The notes beneath the pieces are model-generated. The model was given only the letters and a program-made list of their open reading frames with translations. It made no database searches and had not been told where the DNA came from. From Acanthococcus lagerstroemiae (taxonomy: Eukaryota > Arthropoda > Insecta > Hemiptera > Eriococcidae): 64,000 nt of DNA. Positions 33,570 through 42,799 of the stretch are shown here, one piece after another. Each line of letters opens with the position of its first letter. Position 1 is the stretch's first letter. A program made the translations under genes and the position numbers. Location of the stretch: the NCBI GenBank assembly GCA_031841125.1, contig CM063108.1, forward strand, positions 69,474,344 through 69,538,343, in the 5' to 3' direction.

Positions 33570-35425
33570 GTAAATGAAGCGCTGTGATTGGCTAACCTGA
33601 TGGCTCCCTTCGAATGGAGCGCTCAGATTGGTTGCTGGAGGGGAAACATACCGGGTTGTGACAGGGCTAACGAGGGTCGATTTTCCAAGGGTCTCGAGTG
33701 GGTTTACACGAACTCCGCTTCGGGATCACGAGCTCGTGGTTGCCGTTAAGTGGGTATCTCTTGTAGCCACGCGTTTGTAGAGGAGGTTGTTTAAACGCAG
33801 AAAATTGTATACATGTAGATTCGGATGAAGATGAATAATTCTTATAATAATAAAGATAATAAATTGAAATTAGATCATGTAACATTCCATGCATTCAGTT
33901 ATGTGTTTTCGCGATTATTTCAGCGTTCGTTTACCGCGTGCCGTTGTAGATTACTCCATATTTACATAATCGTGTGATCTTGAACGCCGATTATCTTGGT
34001 TGGCATGGGACTCACAAAAAAAAATATAGATATAATTTTTGTAGAGAATTTTACGCTCTTTAATTTTGGTAAGGAATATTTTTACCTATAACTTAATTTT
34101 AGGCTCGATACAAGCCAAAAACTGTTTCTGGAGGCACTTTTTCGACTCTGAGGGGTGATGCTCACACCGGGGGGAGGGGGGAATCACGGAGATTTTCCGG
34201 AGGGGTACTAAACAATCGTACCAAGTTTCAGCTGTGCTGCAATTAATTCCATCAAACACCTCTTTTTTAGCTAATTCTCCTGGACTACTACACCTTTCCC
34301 CGTTACCGAGTTCAAGGATCAATGAAATTTTGATTAAAATTACGTTTCATCGCTTCAAATACAAATAATTTATCTATACTTCCTTCACCCATAGGTATGT
34401 ATATTGCCTCTTCCTCGCCACCAAAAATGAACTGTGCTACGCCCGTGGCTCGCATATTCTGCATTCTTTCACCAAACGTATGCATTCGTTTAGTCCACTT
34501 TGTATAATTCATTTTCTTCCTACGTCTCCACCCATATTTTGGAGATGTATTCTACCTTTTCTTTTCGTTTTATTCGCGCTGGCAAATTAAACATCAATCG
34601 AATTTCGCGAGCACCAAGTCTATATAAATGGCGGTGGCCGGGCACTCTGGTAACCGCGCACAGTTATTACAGCTCTACACGTATACAAGTGTAGTATCGC
34701 ATTAACTGCGCCGGTAATTATTCAAAACCGCCAAATATACGAATGTCGGTCAGCAGCCGAAATACTGCAAAAGCATTTGCACTTTATTATACAGCGCTGA
34801 CCAGAAGTGGAACTCCCGATATCGGAAGGCCAATGTTTAATGGTAAACAGGGGTATTCAACCTGACCAAGTCACAGGGTCAATCTTTAAAAGTGTTCTTC
34901 GTCTTTGGCCGGCCGGCATCAGTTGCTTCGCTCACGAAGTCGTCCCTGGTATAATTATTTTTCCGCAAATGAAAACCGATATTTGTCCATTGTATACCCA
35001 CTACATGCGCGATTTGTCAACGATGTCGCCTTTTCACGATTATGTCCGGTCATCGGCTGTGTGTGCCGTGCCATGTCGTGTGCATCCTTATTCTACGATC
35101 ACGAATGGCCTCAGGTAGATCTATTATCTTATAATTTTCTCTATCAAGTGTGACAAATCTTAGGTCGATGTTGCACGTCTTACGAGAAAATTTAATATTA
35201 TGCATTTTTTTTCTCTCGAATTTTAACGGTACAGTTGAGTGCATATGAATCGATGCTCTTTAATGTAGCCACCCTGTCGTCCGATTAGCGGAACGAAACT
35301 AGGAACGATGAATACGTTCGTCATACGAGAGGCTGCATTATTTGCATCATAAATTTAGATTGCAGTGCGGATACTATAGTTGATAGTACCGTGTATTGAT
35401 TAATGAAACTATGCTGCTTGATCCC
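33570..35425. other. No gene recognised; possible unique DNA
   Basis: 1.85 kb without assigned repeats. Frames at 34312-34512 (minus) and 34807-35118 (plus) have no recognisable domain. CpG frequency is higher than in the flanks, and one TATA-like site is noted separately. Confidence 0.35.
34619..34672 (+). promoter_or_regulatory. Candidate TATA promoter
   Basis: TCTATATAAATGGCGG at about 34619 is a good TATA box in a locally GC-richer context. GCACAGTTATT at about 34660, 35-40 bp downstream, fits an arthropod initiator. No recognisable transcript follows, so this is only a sequence match. Confidence 0.2.
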
Positions 35426-35429
35426 ACGT

Positions 35430-36461
35430 ACAGATACACGAGGGAGGCAATGGGGCAACTGCTCCCAGAAAAAAATATAGGGATCAAAAATATGGAGCTA
35501 CTAAAAATGAGATCGATCATGCCCTAATAAATGACATGTCAGTAGTAGCCAACTACGATTTCCTTACAACCCTATGATTTTCCTCTGACCACAAGTCTAG
35601 AAGATGTACACTTAAATTCGTATCGCAAACTAAAGCACTCATCTCAAACATAAAAGAAAAAAGTCTGAAGCAAGTAATACCTTTGTTCAAAAATTTACAG
35701 AGACAATCCAGAAAATAAAATACACTCTTGCCGAAAGGTCAGCCCGAGACACAGAGAGTGCACAACGCCTATACAACCTTTTGGAAAAACTCATTCATGA
35801 GACTGCCGATGAGTTTGGCTCTCAGGGATGACAAAATTAGCATAGGAACCAAAGAACTCATTCTAAGTAGAGCCAAATTTAGAAGCAAACAAAACAAAAC
35901 AGCGAGGGAAAAAATTGAATTAACAAAAAGTAAACTCATCAGAAAAGAGGTTAGGAAAGACCTGAATACGTATGAAGAGAAGGTAATGAGCGAAACACTA
36001 GAAGCGAGCTGGTCCACAAAGAAGGTGGCAAAACGAATGAGCAAAGGCAAAAGCCTCCTTACTAAACTGAGTGCAAGTGATGGTACAGTTGTGTGCAATA
36101 GAGCAGGCATTATCGAACTAGCAATAAAATTTTATTCAGCGGTGGCTGAGAGTAAAGGGGAGAAAAACGTAGTTGCTGCACATCTTCCTGTCACCCCTGA
36201 CCATGAGCCTGAACCACCCTTCCTGGAAGAAGAAGTATTCAAGGCAGTCAAAAAATTAAAAACCAACAAAGCACCAGGGTCGGACGGCATCGAAAATGAG
36301 ATAAAAATCACTGACAGAAGGGGTAGTACCTGCAATAACCAAAATTTTTAACAAAATCTTAGGGAGCTACGATTGCGGACTCTTGGAAATAATACTCCAA
36401 GAAGGGCAATCATGCGGGCATAAATAACTATCGCCCTATAAGTCTTTCAACTAATATATAT
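35430..36461 (+). pseudogene. LINE endonuclease end and RT linker/finger region
   Basis: 35430-35625 encodes an endonuclease tail with EIDHALINDMSVVANYDF and, after a frame change, SSDHKSRRC. The SDH box carries the catalytic His of apurinic-type nucleases. From 35728 a 207-codon frame gives the connector: KELILSRAKFRSKQNKTARE, RKEVRKDLNTYEEKV, ASDGTVVCNRAG, then LEEEVFKAVKKLKTNKAPGS, the start of the RT domain. After frame changes near 36300-36400, NNYRPISLSTNI brings the finger motif up to the insertion at 36462. Members use the nuclease to nick the target and the RT to copy their RNA there. Confidence 0.8.
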
Positions 36462-38230
36462 CAGGGTGTCTATTCTTGTTCGGAAATGATTTTCCCTGAC
36501 TTTTCCAGGCTTTCCAAGCCAATTTTTCCAGTTTTCCCGACCCTTTAAATACAAATTACATATGCGAAAGGAGGGGGGGGGGTTAAATTTTTTCGAACAC
36601 CGTGAGCGGCGTATATTGTCAATCATTCCACAAACTTTTTTTTACTACCGTGTGCTTAAGAAGCTGTGGCAGAGAAAGTAATAGTTTAATGATAGAATTA
36701 AAAACGCGCTCTATGGGATGCAGCGTGGTGCGATGTCAATTAACAACTTCATAGATTTTTTTTGTGTGACTTAATACCGACCGTGACGGGGGCAGGGGTG
36801 AAAGAATGAAATTCAAAAATTGGTTTATAAATGTAGGTTTTCGAGGTCGCTGCATTCAATTTTAGGGGTAGTTTTTGGATCCTGTCCCTCCTGGTGCGAC
36901 CCATTAGGTAGCAAGAGCGTACGAGAAACAACGGTTGACTCGAGATTCACCCTTCCTAATTAAAGCCACCGAATAGGGTAAAAATATAATCTTATCTATG
37001 CAAAGTGTTGCTGATAGAAAATAATGCCGTAAAAATTTCTCAACTGAAAAAGCAAAGGAGCTTAAATTTGGTCCAGATTAAAAATCGGAAGCGATATTCG
37101 AAATCAGCGACACAAAATCGCCCCTATTTCGATACTTTGTGCAGTTTTTCGCCGGAGAAGCTGAATTCGTATATTACGACAGTGCTCTGTAAGGGGTCGG
37201 ATAAAAATATCTGAGGCGATATTCGAAATCAGCGAGACAGCGACTCAGAGCCTGGTTGGCTATCCTGTGCAAAAAATTGACTTTAGAACCTCGTAAAGAA
37301 TTTGGAACTTGAGGAAAACTAGAGTAACCGGAATTAGTTTCTTCCTCGTGGAGCCTGAATGATTTTGGGGAGGGAAAATAACTATAAAAATGAAATCTAG
37401 AACCCCGGTGAAAAAGCTCCAGCACATCTAACGACAAATGCTATGAAAGTAAAAGATGGTTGGGATCTGGAGAATTATGGCACCAGGGGAGTCGGAAGAG
37501 GCTTTAATTTAAGAGTATCGATAGATACAATATAAGGTCATACATCTGAAAACGGTGGACTCTTCCGTAACGCGATAATAATAATTATGCGGTCTTTAGA
37601 TTTTTTTCAAATTTTGTGGATTAGTTACTCTTTTCCCAAAATCTCGGAAGTCCCTTTCATTCACCCTGATCTACATTTACGAAGGAGAGGGAAGCCGAAT
37701 AAAAACCTGATGGCAGGATGTTCCAGAAGATGAATTCATTGGTTTTCAAATTTTCGTTTCAACACGACTTCCTTAAAAAACTTGTTACACTGCGGAGAGG
37801 AGCTAGACTGAATATTTTTTCATTTTCGCGTCTTTTCGCGCCGATTTTCAGATTCTCGCGAACAGGATGAGATGAGAACACGAAAAAGGAAACAGCTGAT
37901 ATTGAGAGAAGTGTATAGGGATTGGTTCGCGTTTCGTCATATTTTTCGTAAAATGGTTCGTGAAAAGTTCCGAAATACGTTAAGTGTATAGCCGCCTAAT
38001 AGAAAAATGTAGATGCGAAACTTTACCATGCGTGAAAACACTCTGTACTACTGCGATAGGAGAGGTGGGTTGTATTACCCACGTCCTTTTCCTGTGAAAG
38101 AAAAAAGATAAGAAAAATTTTTTTAATAAGAAATAGGGTAAAATCTGTTTGAAATACTATAGAATTTCGCAGCCGATTTTTTTACAAAATTCCCTAACTT
38201 TTTCAGGTTTTCAAATGAATGGACACCTTG
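36462..38230. mobile_element. CAGGGTGTC element inserted in the LINE
   Basis: A 1769-bp element with ends CAGGGTGTCTATTC and the complement of CAAGGTGTCCATTC. CCCTGACTTTTCCAGG lies just inside the left end and its counterpart near the right. Flanks TATAT (36457-36461) and TATAT (38231-38235) suggest a 5-bp duplication, although the target is AT-repetitive. The interior repeats GCGATATTCGAAATCAGCGA at about 37091 and 37211. No transposase is recognised. It is a relative of 8251-8763. Confidence 0.68.
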
Positions 38231-38642
38231 TATATGCAAGCTATTTATGATGCTTCTAAAAAGTAGAATTTACAGAACCCTAGACGTCAACTAATCGATC
38301 GAACAGGCGGGGTTTAGAAATGACTATTCCACGGTGGATCGCATTCATACAATAAATCAAATATTAGAAAAAATCAAAGAACATGATATGAAAATAAGCT
38401 TGCTTTTTGTAGATTTCAACAAGGCCTTTGACTCCGTAGCCCATGTTAGCATGACAGCAGTACTAATCAAACAGGGCGTCACAAAAGAAATTATCCTAGC
38501 TATAAATAAGTTGTACAAAAAATCTTAAGCCTACGTAAGATTGAACAAAAAAGGTGAAATCTTTCCAATTCAGAGAGGGGTTAAACAAGGGGACCCTCTT
38601 TTTCCAAATATTTTTAACGCAATCTTGGAGGAAATTTTCAGG
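38231..38642 (+). pseudogene. LINE RT palm, motifs A and B
   Basis: It continues the interrupted domain with KLFMMLLKSRIYRTL, QAGFRNDYSTVDRIHTINQI and motif A, LLFVDFNKAFDSVAH, with the catalytic Asp intact. A stop follows LYKKS, then RGVKQGDPLFPNIFN (motif B) and AILEEIF. Translation is cut by the Mutator-like insertion after the codons for IFR. Confidence 0.85.
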
Positions 38643-39305
38643 GCTGTAATAGGAAAGCGTCAATCTCTTGAAAAATAGCAATATGAAGTGTAAAGAAAGC
38701 GCCAGCTAAGGTTTTAGGAAAGCGTCAGCGTCCTTCGTTCGAATGTGTAATGAGATAACGATGACTGAGAGTCACTCCGTTCCTACATTATTCCGAGGTT
38801 GAGGATGCATTTTGTTGTCTCATCTTTGAGGCACCTGACGTAGTAGGAACACCGATTTTGAAATTTGCTGATTACCTCCTCGATACTTATATTTCGGGGG
38901 AAGTTGCCTTCCCACCGGCTATTTGGAGTGCACCTATATCAGACTCACACGATCTGAGGACAACAAACGCAGCTGAGAGCTACCATCGTCACCTCAAGGA
39001 CATGTTTTACTGCCCAAAGCCCTCAATACTCACAAAACTCCATAGTTCACCTTATCTAAAAATGAAAGGTACAAAAAAAAGAAAAGTGACTAAGAAGAAA
39101 GCCACAAGAATTCACTGCATCCAAAGTAAATACGAAGAATACGAGAACGGCAACATCAGCATCCTTGAATTTCTGAAAGTTGGTAGAATGTGTTTACCGA
39201 ACCCAATGGCGCTTTCCTATAACTTTTCAAAGTCACAACTGGCGCTTTCCTATTACATGTTTTTTAATTACATGTTTAGGCAATTGGTGCTTTCCTGGTA
39301 TGGCC
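38643..39305 (+). mobile_element. Mutator-like element 1 (MULE), 9-bp duplication
   Basis: A 663-bp deleted copy flanked by ATTTTCAGG (38634-38642) and ATTTTTAGG (39306-39314), a 9-bp duplication with one change. That is the length made by Mutator-family transposases. Ends: GCTGTAATAGGAAAGCG on the left and the complement of GGCCATACCAGGAAAGC on the right. GAAAGCG(C/T)CA recurs several times near both ends. It keeps the 3' part of a transposase frame (next entry). Confidence 0.85.
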
Positions 39306-39313
39306 ATTTTTAG
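38858..39313 (+). pseudogene. MULE transposase C-terminal fragment
   Basis: The frame starts MKFADYLLDTYISGE and contains FPPAIWSAPISDSHDLRTTN and AAESYHRHLKDMFY. The W...RTTNxxExxHRHL block is typical of the region after the catalytic DDE core in MULE transposases. The catalytic residues and N-terminal DNA-binding part are missing. The last ~30 codons run through the element's terminal repeats and are not protein-derived. A second, opposite copy lies at 40917-41174. Confidence 0.75.
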
Positions 39314-39470
39314 GAAATGGGAATGAGATGGACAAGGGCTAAATATAGGAGGGAAAACACTAAACATTCTGAGGTTCCCGGACGATATTGTAATAATTGG
39401 TGAAAACGTAAACGAGCTGATCATAATGGGAATCGAACTAAAAGACGAATGTGCCAAGGTGGGCCTCAGG
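39306..39470 (+). pseudogene. LINE RT motif C fragment
   Basis: It resumes at IFRKWE and continues after a stop with GLNIGGKTLNILRFPDDIVI, the catalytic FADD box with Ala changed to Pro. IGENVNELIIMGIELKDECA follows, up to the second Mutator-like insertion within the codons for VGL. It joins in sense to the thumb at 41376 (GFSMNASKTKIMT). Confidence 0.8.
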
Positions 39471-39592
39471 GCCATACCAGGAAAGCGCCAGTTGTGGCTT
39501 TGAAAAGTTATAGAAAAGTACCAGGTAAAGTTCAAGAAAAGCCCCCAGTAAATATCATAGTTTATTAAATTAAAAGAATATATTATACGTAC

Positions 39593-40742
39593 TAATGGCG
39601 TGCGGTGATTTTTCCTAGGAAGTAAGCGATAAGCGTAGAGATGAAGTAAAACTCAGAATAAAAGTATGAAACATGCTACTACAAAACTGCATTGATGAAA
39701 TTATTCACACTGTTGTATCCCTGTGTAGAGTCATTCCATATGCATTCATTCTTTTCTGTGACGAATAATAGACACAGGAAAGTACCACCAAAGAGTTTTT
39801 CCTGGGGGGGGGGGAGGCAAACACTGTGAAAGTCCTAGCTGAATTAGCTCAAAACTGCCAAGTATCAAAGCAAAAAAAACTTTTGACTTGTTGGATTTTC
39901 CCAACTTTGCCTGATTGAAATTGTGAATTTTCTCAACTGCTGAGTGAAAAAATCTTATGGGGGGGGGGAAGTTGCCCACCCTGTCTGTACATCCCTTAAT
40001 ATACATGGCCAGCAGAACAGTTCTCCACCATCTTCACGACTGGTTAACCACAAAATGTTTTCATATTGGAATATGTGGCAGTGTCTAGTAAAACTCAAAC
40101 CACCTCTCTTTTGCTCAGTTTTTAAAAATGGTAATTCTGGTTTAGGCTTCCCGCCATTAATAATTTCTAACTGTTCATTAAGAGTAAGTTGTGAAAACGG
40201 CTTTTCAAGAAGATCTCGAATACGCATTTTGTGGGCAAAAAGCACGGAGAATTCAAACATAACGTATTGACTAGTAGAAGAACATAATCACATTTCACTG
40301 TCAACTCAACGTTTGTGTGTAGCCAAGCCGAGCTGGAAGCGCTTTAAGAAGCGCTTCCAGAACGCAATCAAACGCACAAGTTTTGTCGCGTTGAACATGC
40401 TAGTGTGTTTTTGTGTTTGTAATTAACACGGAGGTGGAGCGTAAGTCGTGCAATGTTATGTGCAGTATGGAAAAGAAGCATTAGATCAGCCGCACACCTT
40501 ACTAGCCTATACAAAAAATATACATGTAGGTACGAGGATTGCCAAATGCCAAACAGTATACACCTCCTGTGAATTTATTATATACTTAATCGTAAGCGTG
40601 AATACAGTTGCTGTTTTGCCCAATGTTTCATTATCTTTTATTTGTTACAAATTGAAGTTGATATTCTATATGAAAACTTATTTTCTCGGGAATTTTCAGG
40701 GTAAGCGGCGTTTACCTTGCTTGCCTGGAGTGCACGCCACTG
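39593..40742 (-). mobile_element. hAT element copy 2 with perfect 8-bp duplication
   Basis: A 1150-bp element flanked by ATACGTAC at 39585-39592 and at 40743-40750. Ends are TAATGGCGTGCGG on the left and the complement of CAGTGGCGTGCAC on the right. It inserted into MULE 2. Read on the minus strand it has a 5' region, one coding exon (40260 down to about 39990), G-rich sequence, and the opposite end, so most of the transposase is deleted. A perfect hairpin, CTGGAAGCGC with complement, lies at 40331-40361. Confidence 0.9.
39955..40260 (-). pseudogene. hAT/ZMYM-type transposase N-terminal exon
   Basis: 101 codons starting MFEFSVLFAHKMRIRDLLEK, with a second possible start at MRIRDLLEK. LTLNEQLEIINGGKPKPELP is followed by FTRHCHIFQYENILWLTSRE and GELFCWPCIL. 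The aromatic-rich WL...LFCxPC pattern is the N-terminal TTF-type zinc-finger region of hAT transposases related to ZMYM proteins. That region binds DNA or partners ahead of the RNase H-like core. Only this exon remains, and the last residues run into a G tract. Confidence 0.68.
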
Positions 40743-40916
40743 ATACGTACATCAATGAGGATCGGTCGTCACAAATATAATGTTGTCTACTTGTTTATAT
40801 TGGGTTCGGTAAACACATTCTACCAACTTTCAGAAATTCAAGGATGCCGATTCTGCCGTTCTCGTATTCTTCGTATTTACTTTGGATGCAATGGATTTTT
40901 GTGGCCTTCTTCTTAG

Positions 40917-41174
40917 TCACTTTTTTTTTTTTTTTTTTTTTGTACCCTTCATGTTTAGGTACGTTTCACTCTCGAGTTTTGTGAGTGTTATTATTAGTGT
41001 GTGTATTGAGGGCTTTGAGCAGTAAAACATGTCCTCGAGGTGACGATGGTAGCTTTCAGCTGCGTTTGTTGTCCTCGGATCGTGTGAGTCTGATATAGGT
41101 GCACTCCAAATCGCCGGTGGGAAGGCAACTTCCTCCGAAACATACGTTTCGAGGACGTAATCAGCAAATTTCAA
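40917..41174 (-). pseudogene. MULE transposase C-terminal fragment, reverse copy
   Basis: Product MKFADYVLETYVSEEVAFPP, then IWSAPISDSHDPRTTNAAES and YHRHLEDMFYCSKPSIHTLI. Nearly identical to 38858-39000 but with about 15 more residues of family sequence (LIITLTKLESETYLNMKG) before a run of Lys encoded by a 22-base A tract. This is the better preserved of the two fragments. Confidence 0.75.
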
Positions 41175-41375
41175 AATCGGTGTTCCTACTATGTCAGGTG
41201 CCTCAAATGCATCCTCAACATCGGAATAATGTAGGAACGGAGTGACTCTCAGTCATCCTCATCTCATTGCACAGGCGAACGAAGGACACTGGCGCTTTCC
41301 TATAACCTTAGCTGGCGCTTTCTTCACACTTCGTATTGCTATGTTTCAAGGGATTGGCGCTTTTCTATCACAGCC

Positions 41376-41560
41376 GGCTTCAGCATGAATGCATCCAAAA
41401 CCAAAATAATGACAAACGAGGAAGGTATCGAATTTATCAAACTATAGGGGAATTAACAATCAAAAAAGTAAAAGAATACAAATACCCGGGCCAGAGTATA
41501 TCTTTCGACGGGAGTCTCGACCAAAGAGGAGGAGGTGTTAGAGAGAGTGCTAAAATTAGA
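41376..41560 (+). pseudogene. LINE RT thumb fragment
   Basis: GFSMNASKTKIMTNEE, then (after a stop) GELTIKKVKEYKYPGQSISF and DGSLDQ. This corresponds to the KxxYLGxxI segment after motif C in RTE-type RTs, with Leu to Pro in YPGQ. Beyond about 41560 the sequence leaves the family. TGGCTACGCCACTG at 41620-41633 is an isolated hAT-type end. Confidence 0.75.
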
Positions 41561-41639
41561 AAACCCACTGCGACGAAGTTACAGAGAAGGGGGTCCAGAC
41601 CTCTCAACGCCCCTCTCCTGGCTACGCCACTGAGGCATA

Positions 41640-42790
41640 CGAATCTATATCTGGGAGTTCTATATAACCCCTCAGTCGTGGCATATCACCTCTTAGAATA
41701 TTCTGTAGGATCTCAACTTCAAAGAAGTCCAAAAACGGTCTGAACTGCACGGGAACCAAGTGACTTCAAGGGATACTGAATAGCCCAGTTTTCAACAACT
41801 GGAATACGGACGTGGATGAAAGAATGGAGAAGAGACTCGCGTTGAATGAATTTGAGACATACGATGCTGCATTATTTGCACCGTGGATTTGGGTTACATC
41901 AGATGAGGAGGCCTTTAATGTCACCGTGGCCCGCCGATGTGACGAGGCGACTATTTTTCACAAGCTGCTCGAATTTTTCTATAATTAGATGTGAAGAGGT
42001 TATATAATGACCAGTTCGCGAGATATTATCAGAGGACTGTGGGTTAACCAGTTGGGCGATGTAAACGGGGCGTATCTGTCGGTGATATACATCCTCCCAT
42101 TCGGATTCTACAGAGCATTTCGGCTAACTAAATATGTATGTGTACGTACTATCGCCGCTATACGCACTCAGCGTCTACCGAATCTGTATAATCAGTTTAT
42201 TGAGTGTAACCTGCAATATTAACTGTAAATTTATACATCCATGCGTAGACCAAACCACAACCGCGAAATCGAAAACATACTTATTTCTCGTATTTTTACG
42301 ACGTTTTTCGAATACGTTAGCTATGTTAGAATAAAATGTTAGCCGCGGCTTTTCTTCGGCATCGGCGTCATATTAAAGATAATGACGTTTACGAGGTACC
42401 GGCCGACGACTTAGCCTTTCAAATCGCACGTGCATTCGAACGACATAAAAAATAACGTACGACTTTTCCGAAACATAAATTATGGTTTGCGTTTCGTCGC
42501 AAGATGATCTAAAAGCCCGCGGGTCGGAATCACGTGCACATTCTTTCGACAAACGGCGAGCTGTAGGAGCAACAAAATCTGAAACGAGACAATCCTCAAA
42601 GCTAACATACACTGTGTGAACGGTTCATAAACCAGTCGAATTAGGAAATAGCAAGGGTCTGACTGCTAAGAGAGCATTTTTGAAAGTTGTTGGGAATGGG
42701 CTCTCGAGTACTCGAGTACTCACAAAAAAGTCACCATCTTCACCTGGTTTACTAATTCTCTTAAATAGGTTTGAATCTCACGAGATATAT
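41640..42790. other. No gene recognised
   Basis: Unassigned AT-rich DNA. It includes the perfect palindrome GAGTACTCGAGTACTC at 42706-42721. The frame 42007-42222 and the minus frame 42373-42612 have no recognisable domain. Confidence 0.4.
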
Positions 42791-42799
42791 ATATTTTTT

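Larger units (their letters stand above)
39471..41375 (-). mobile_element. Mutator-like element 2, opposite orientation
   Basis: A 1905-bp MULE copy including a nested hAT. It is flanked by GGCCTCAGG (39462-39470) and GGCTTCAGC (41376-41384), a 9-bp duplication with two changes. Its left end GCCATACCAGGAAAGCGCC equals the 3' end of MULE 1, and its right end is the complement of GGCTGTGATAGAAAAGCGCC, the 5' end type. It therefore lies in reverse orientation. It retains more interior than MULE 1. Confidence 0.82.
35430..41560 (+). mobile_element. RTE-like LINE broken by three direct insertions
   Basis: A LINE polyprotein copy whose parts follow in order when the inserted DNA is ignored. Parts: endonuclease end (35430-35625), linker and fingers (35728-36461), motif A and B region (38231-38642), motif C region (39306-39470), and thumb (41376 to about 41560). 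Insertions: a TIR element at 36462-38230 and Mutator-like elements at 38643-39305 and 39471-41375. Further frameshifts and stops show that the copy is dead. The 3' end is lost after about 41560. Confidence 0.82.

Noticed and set aside
41580..41633. Complete hAT MITE ending TGGCTACGCCACTG
   Set aside because: The right end is clear but no left end exists within a plausible distance. Treated as a fragment.
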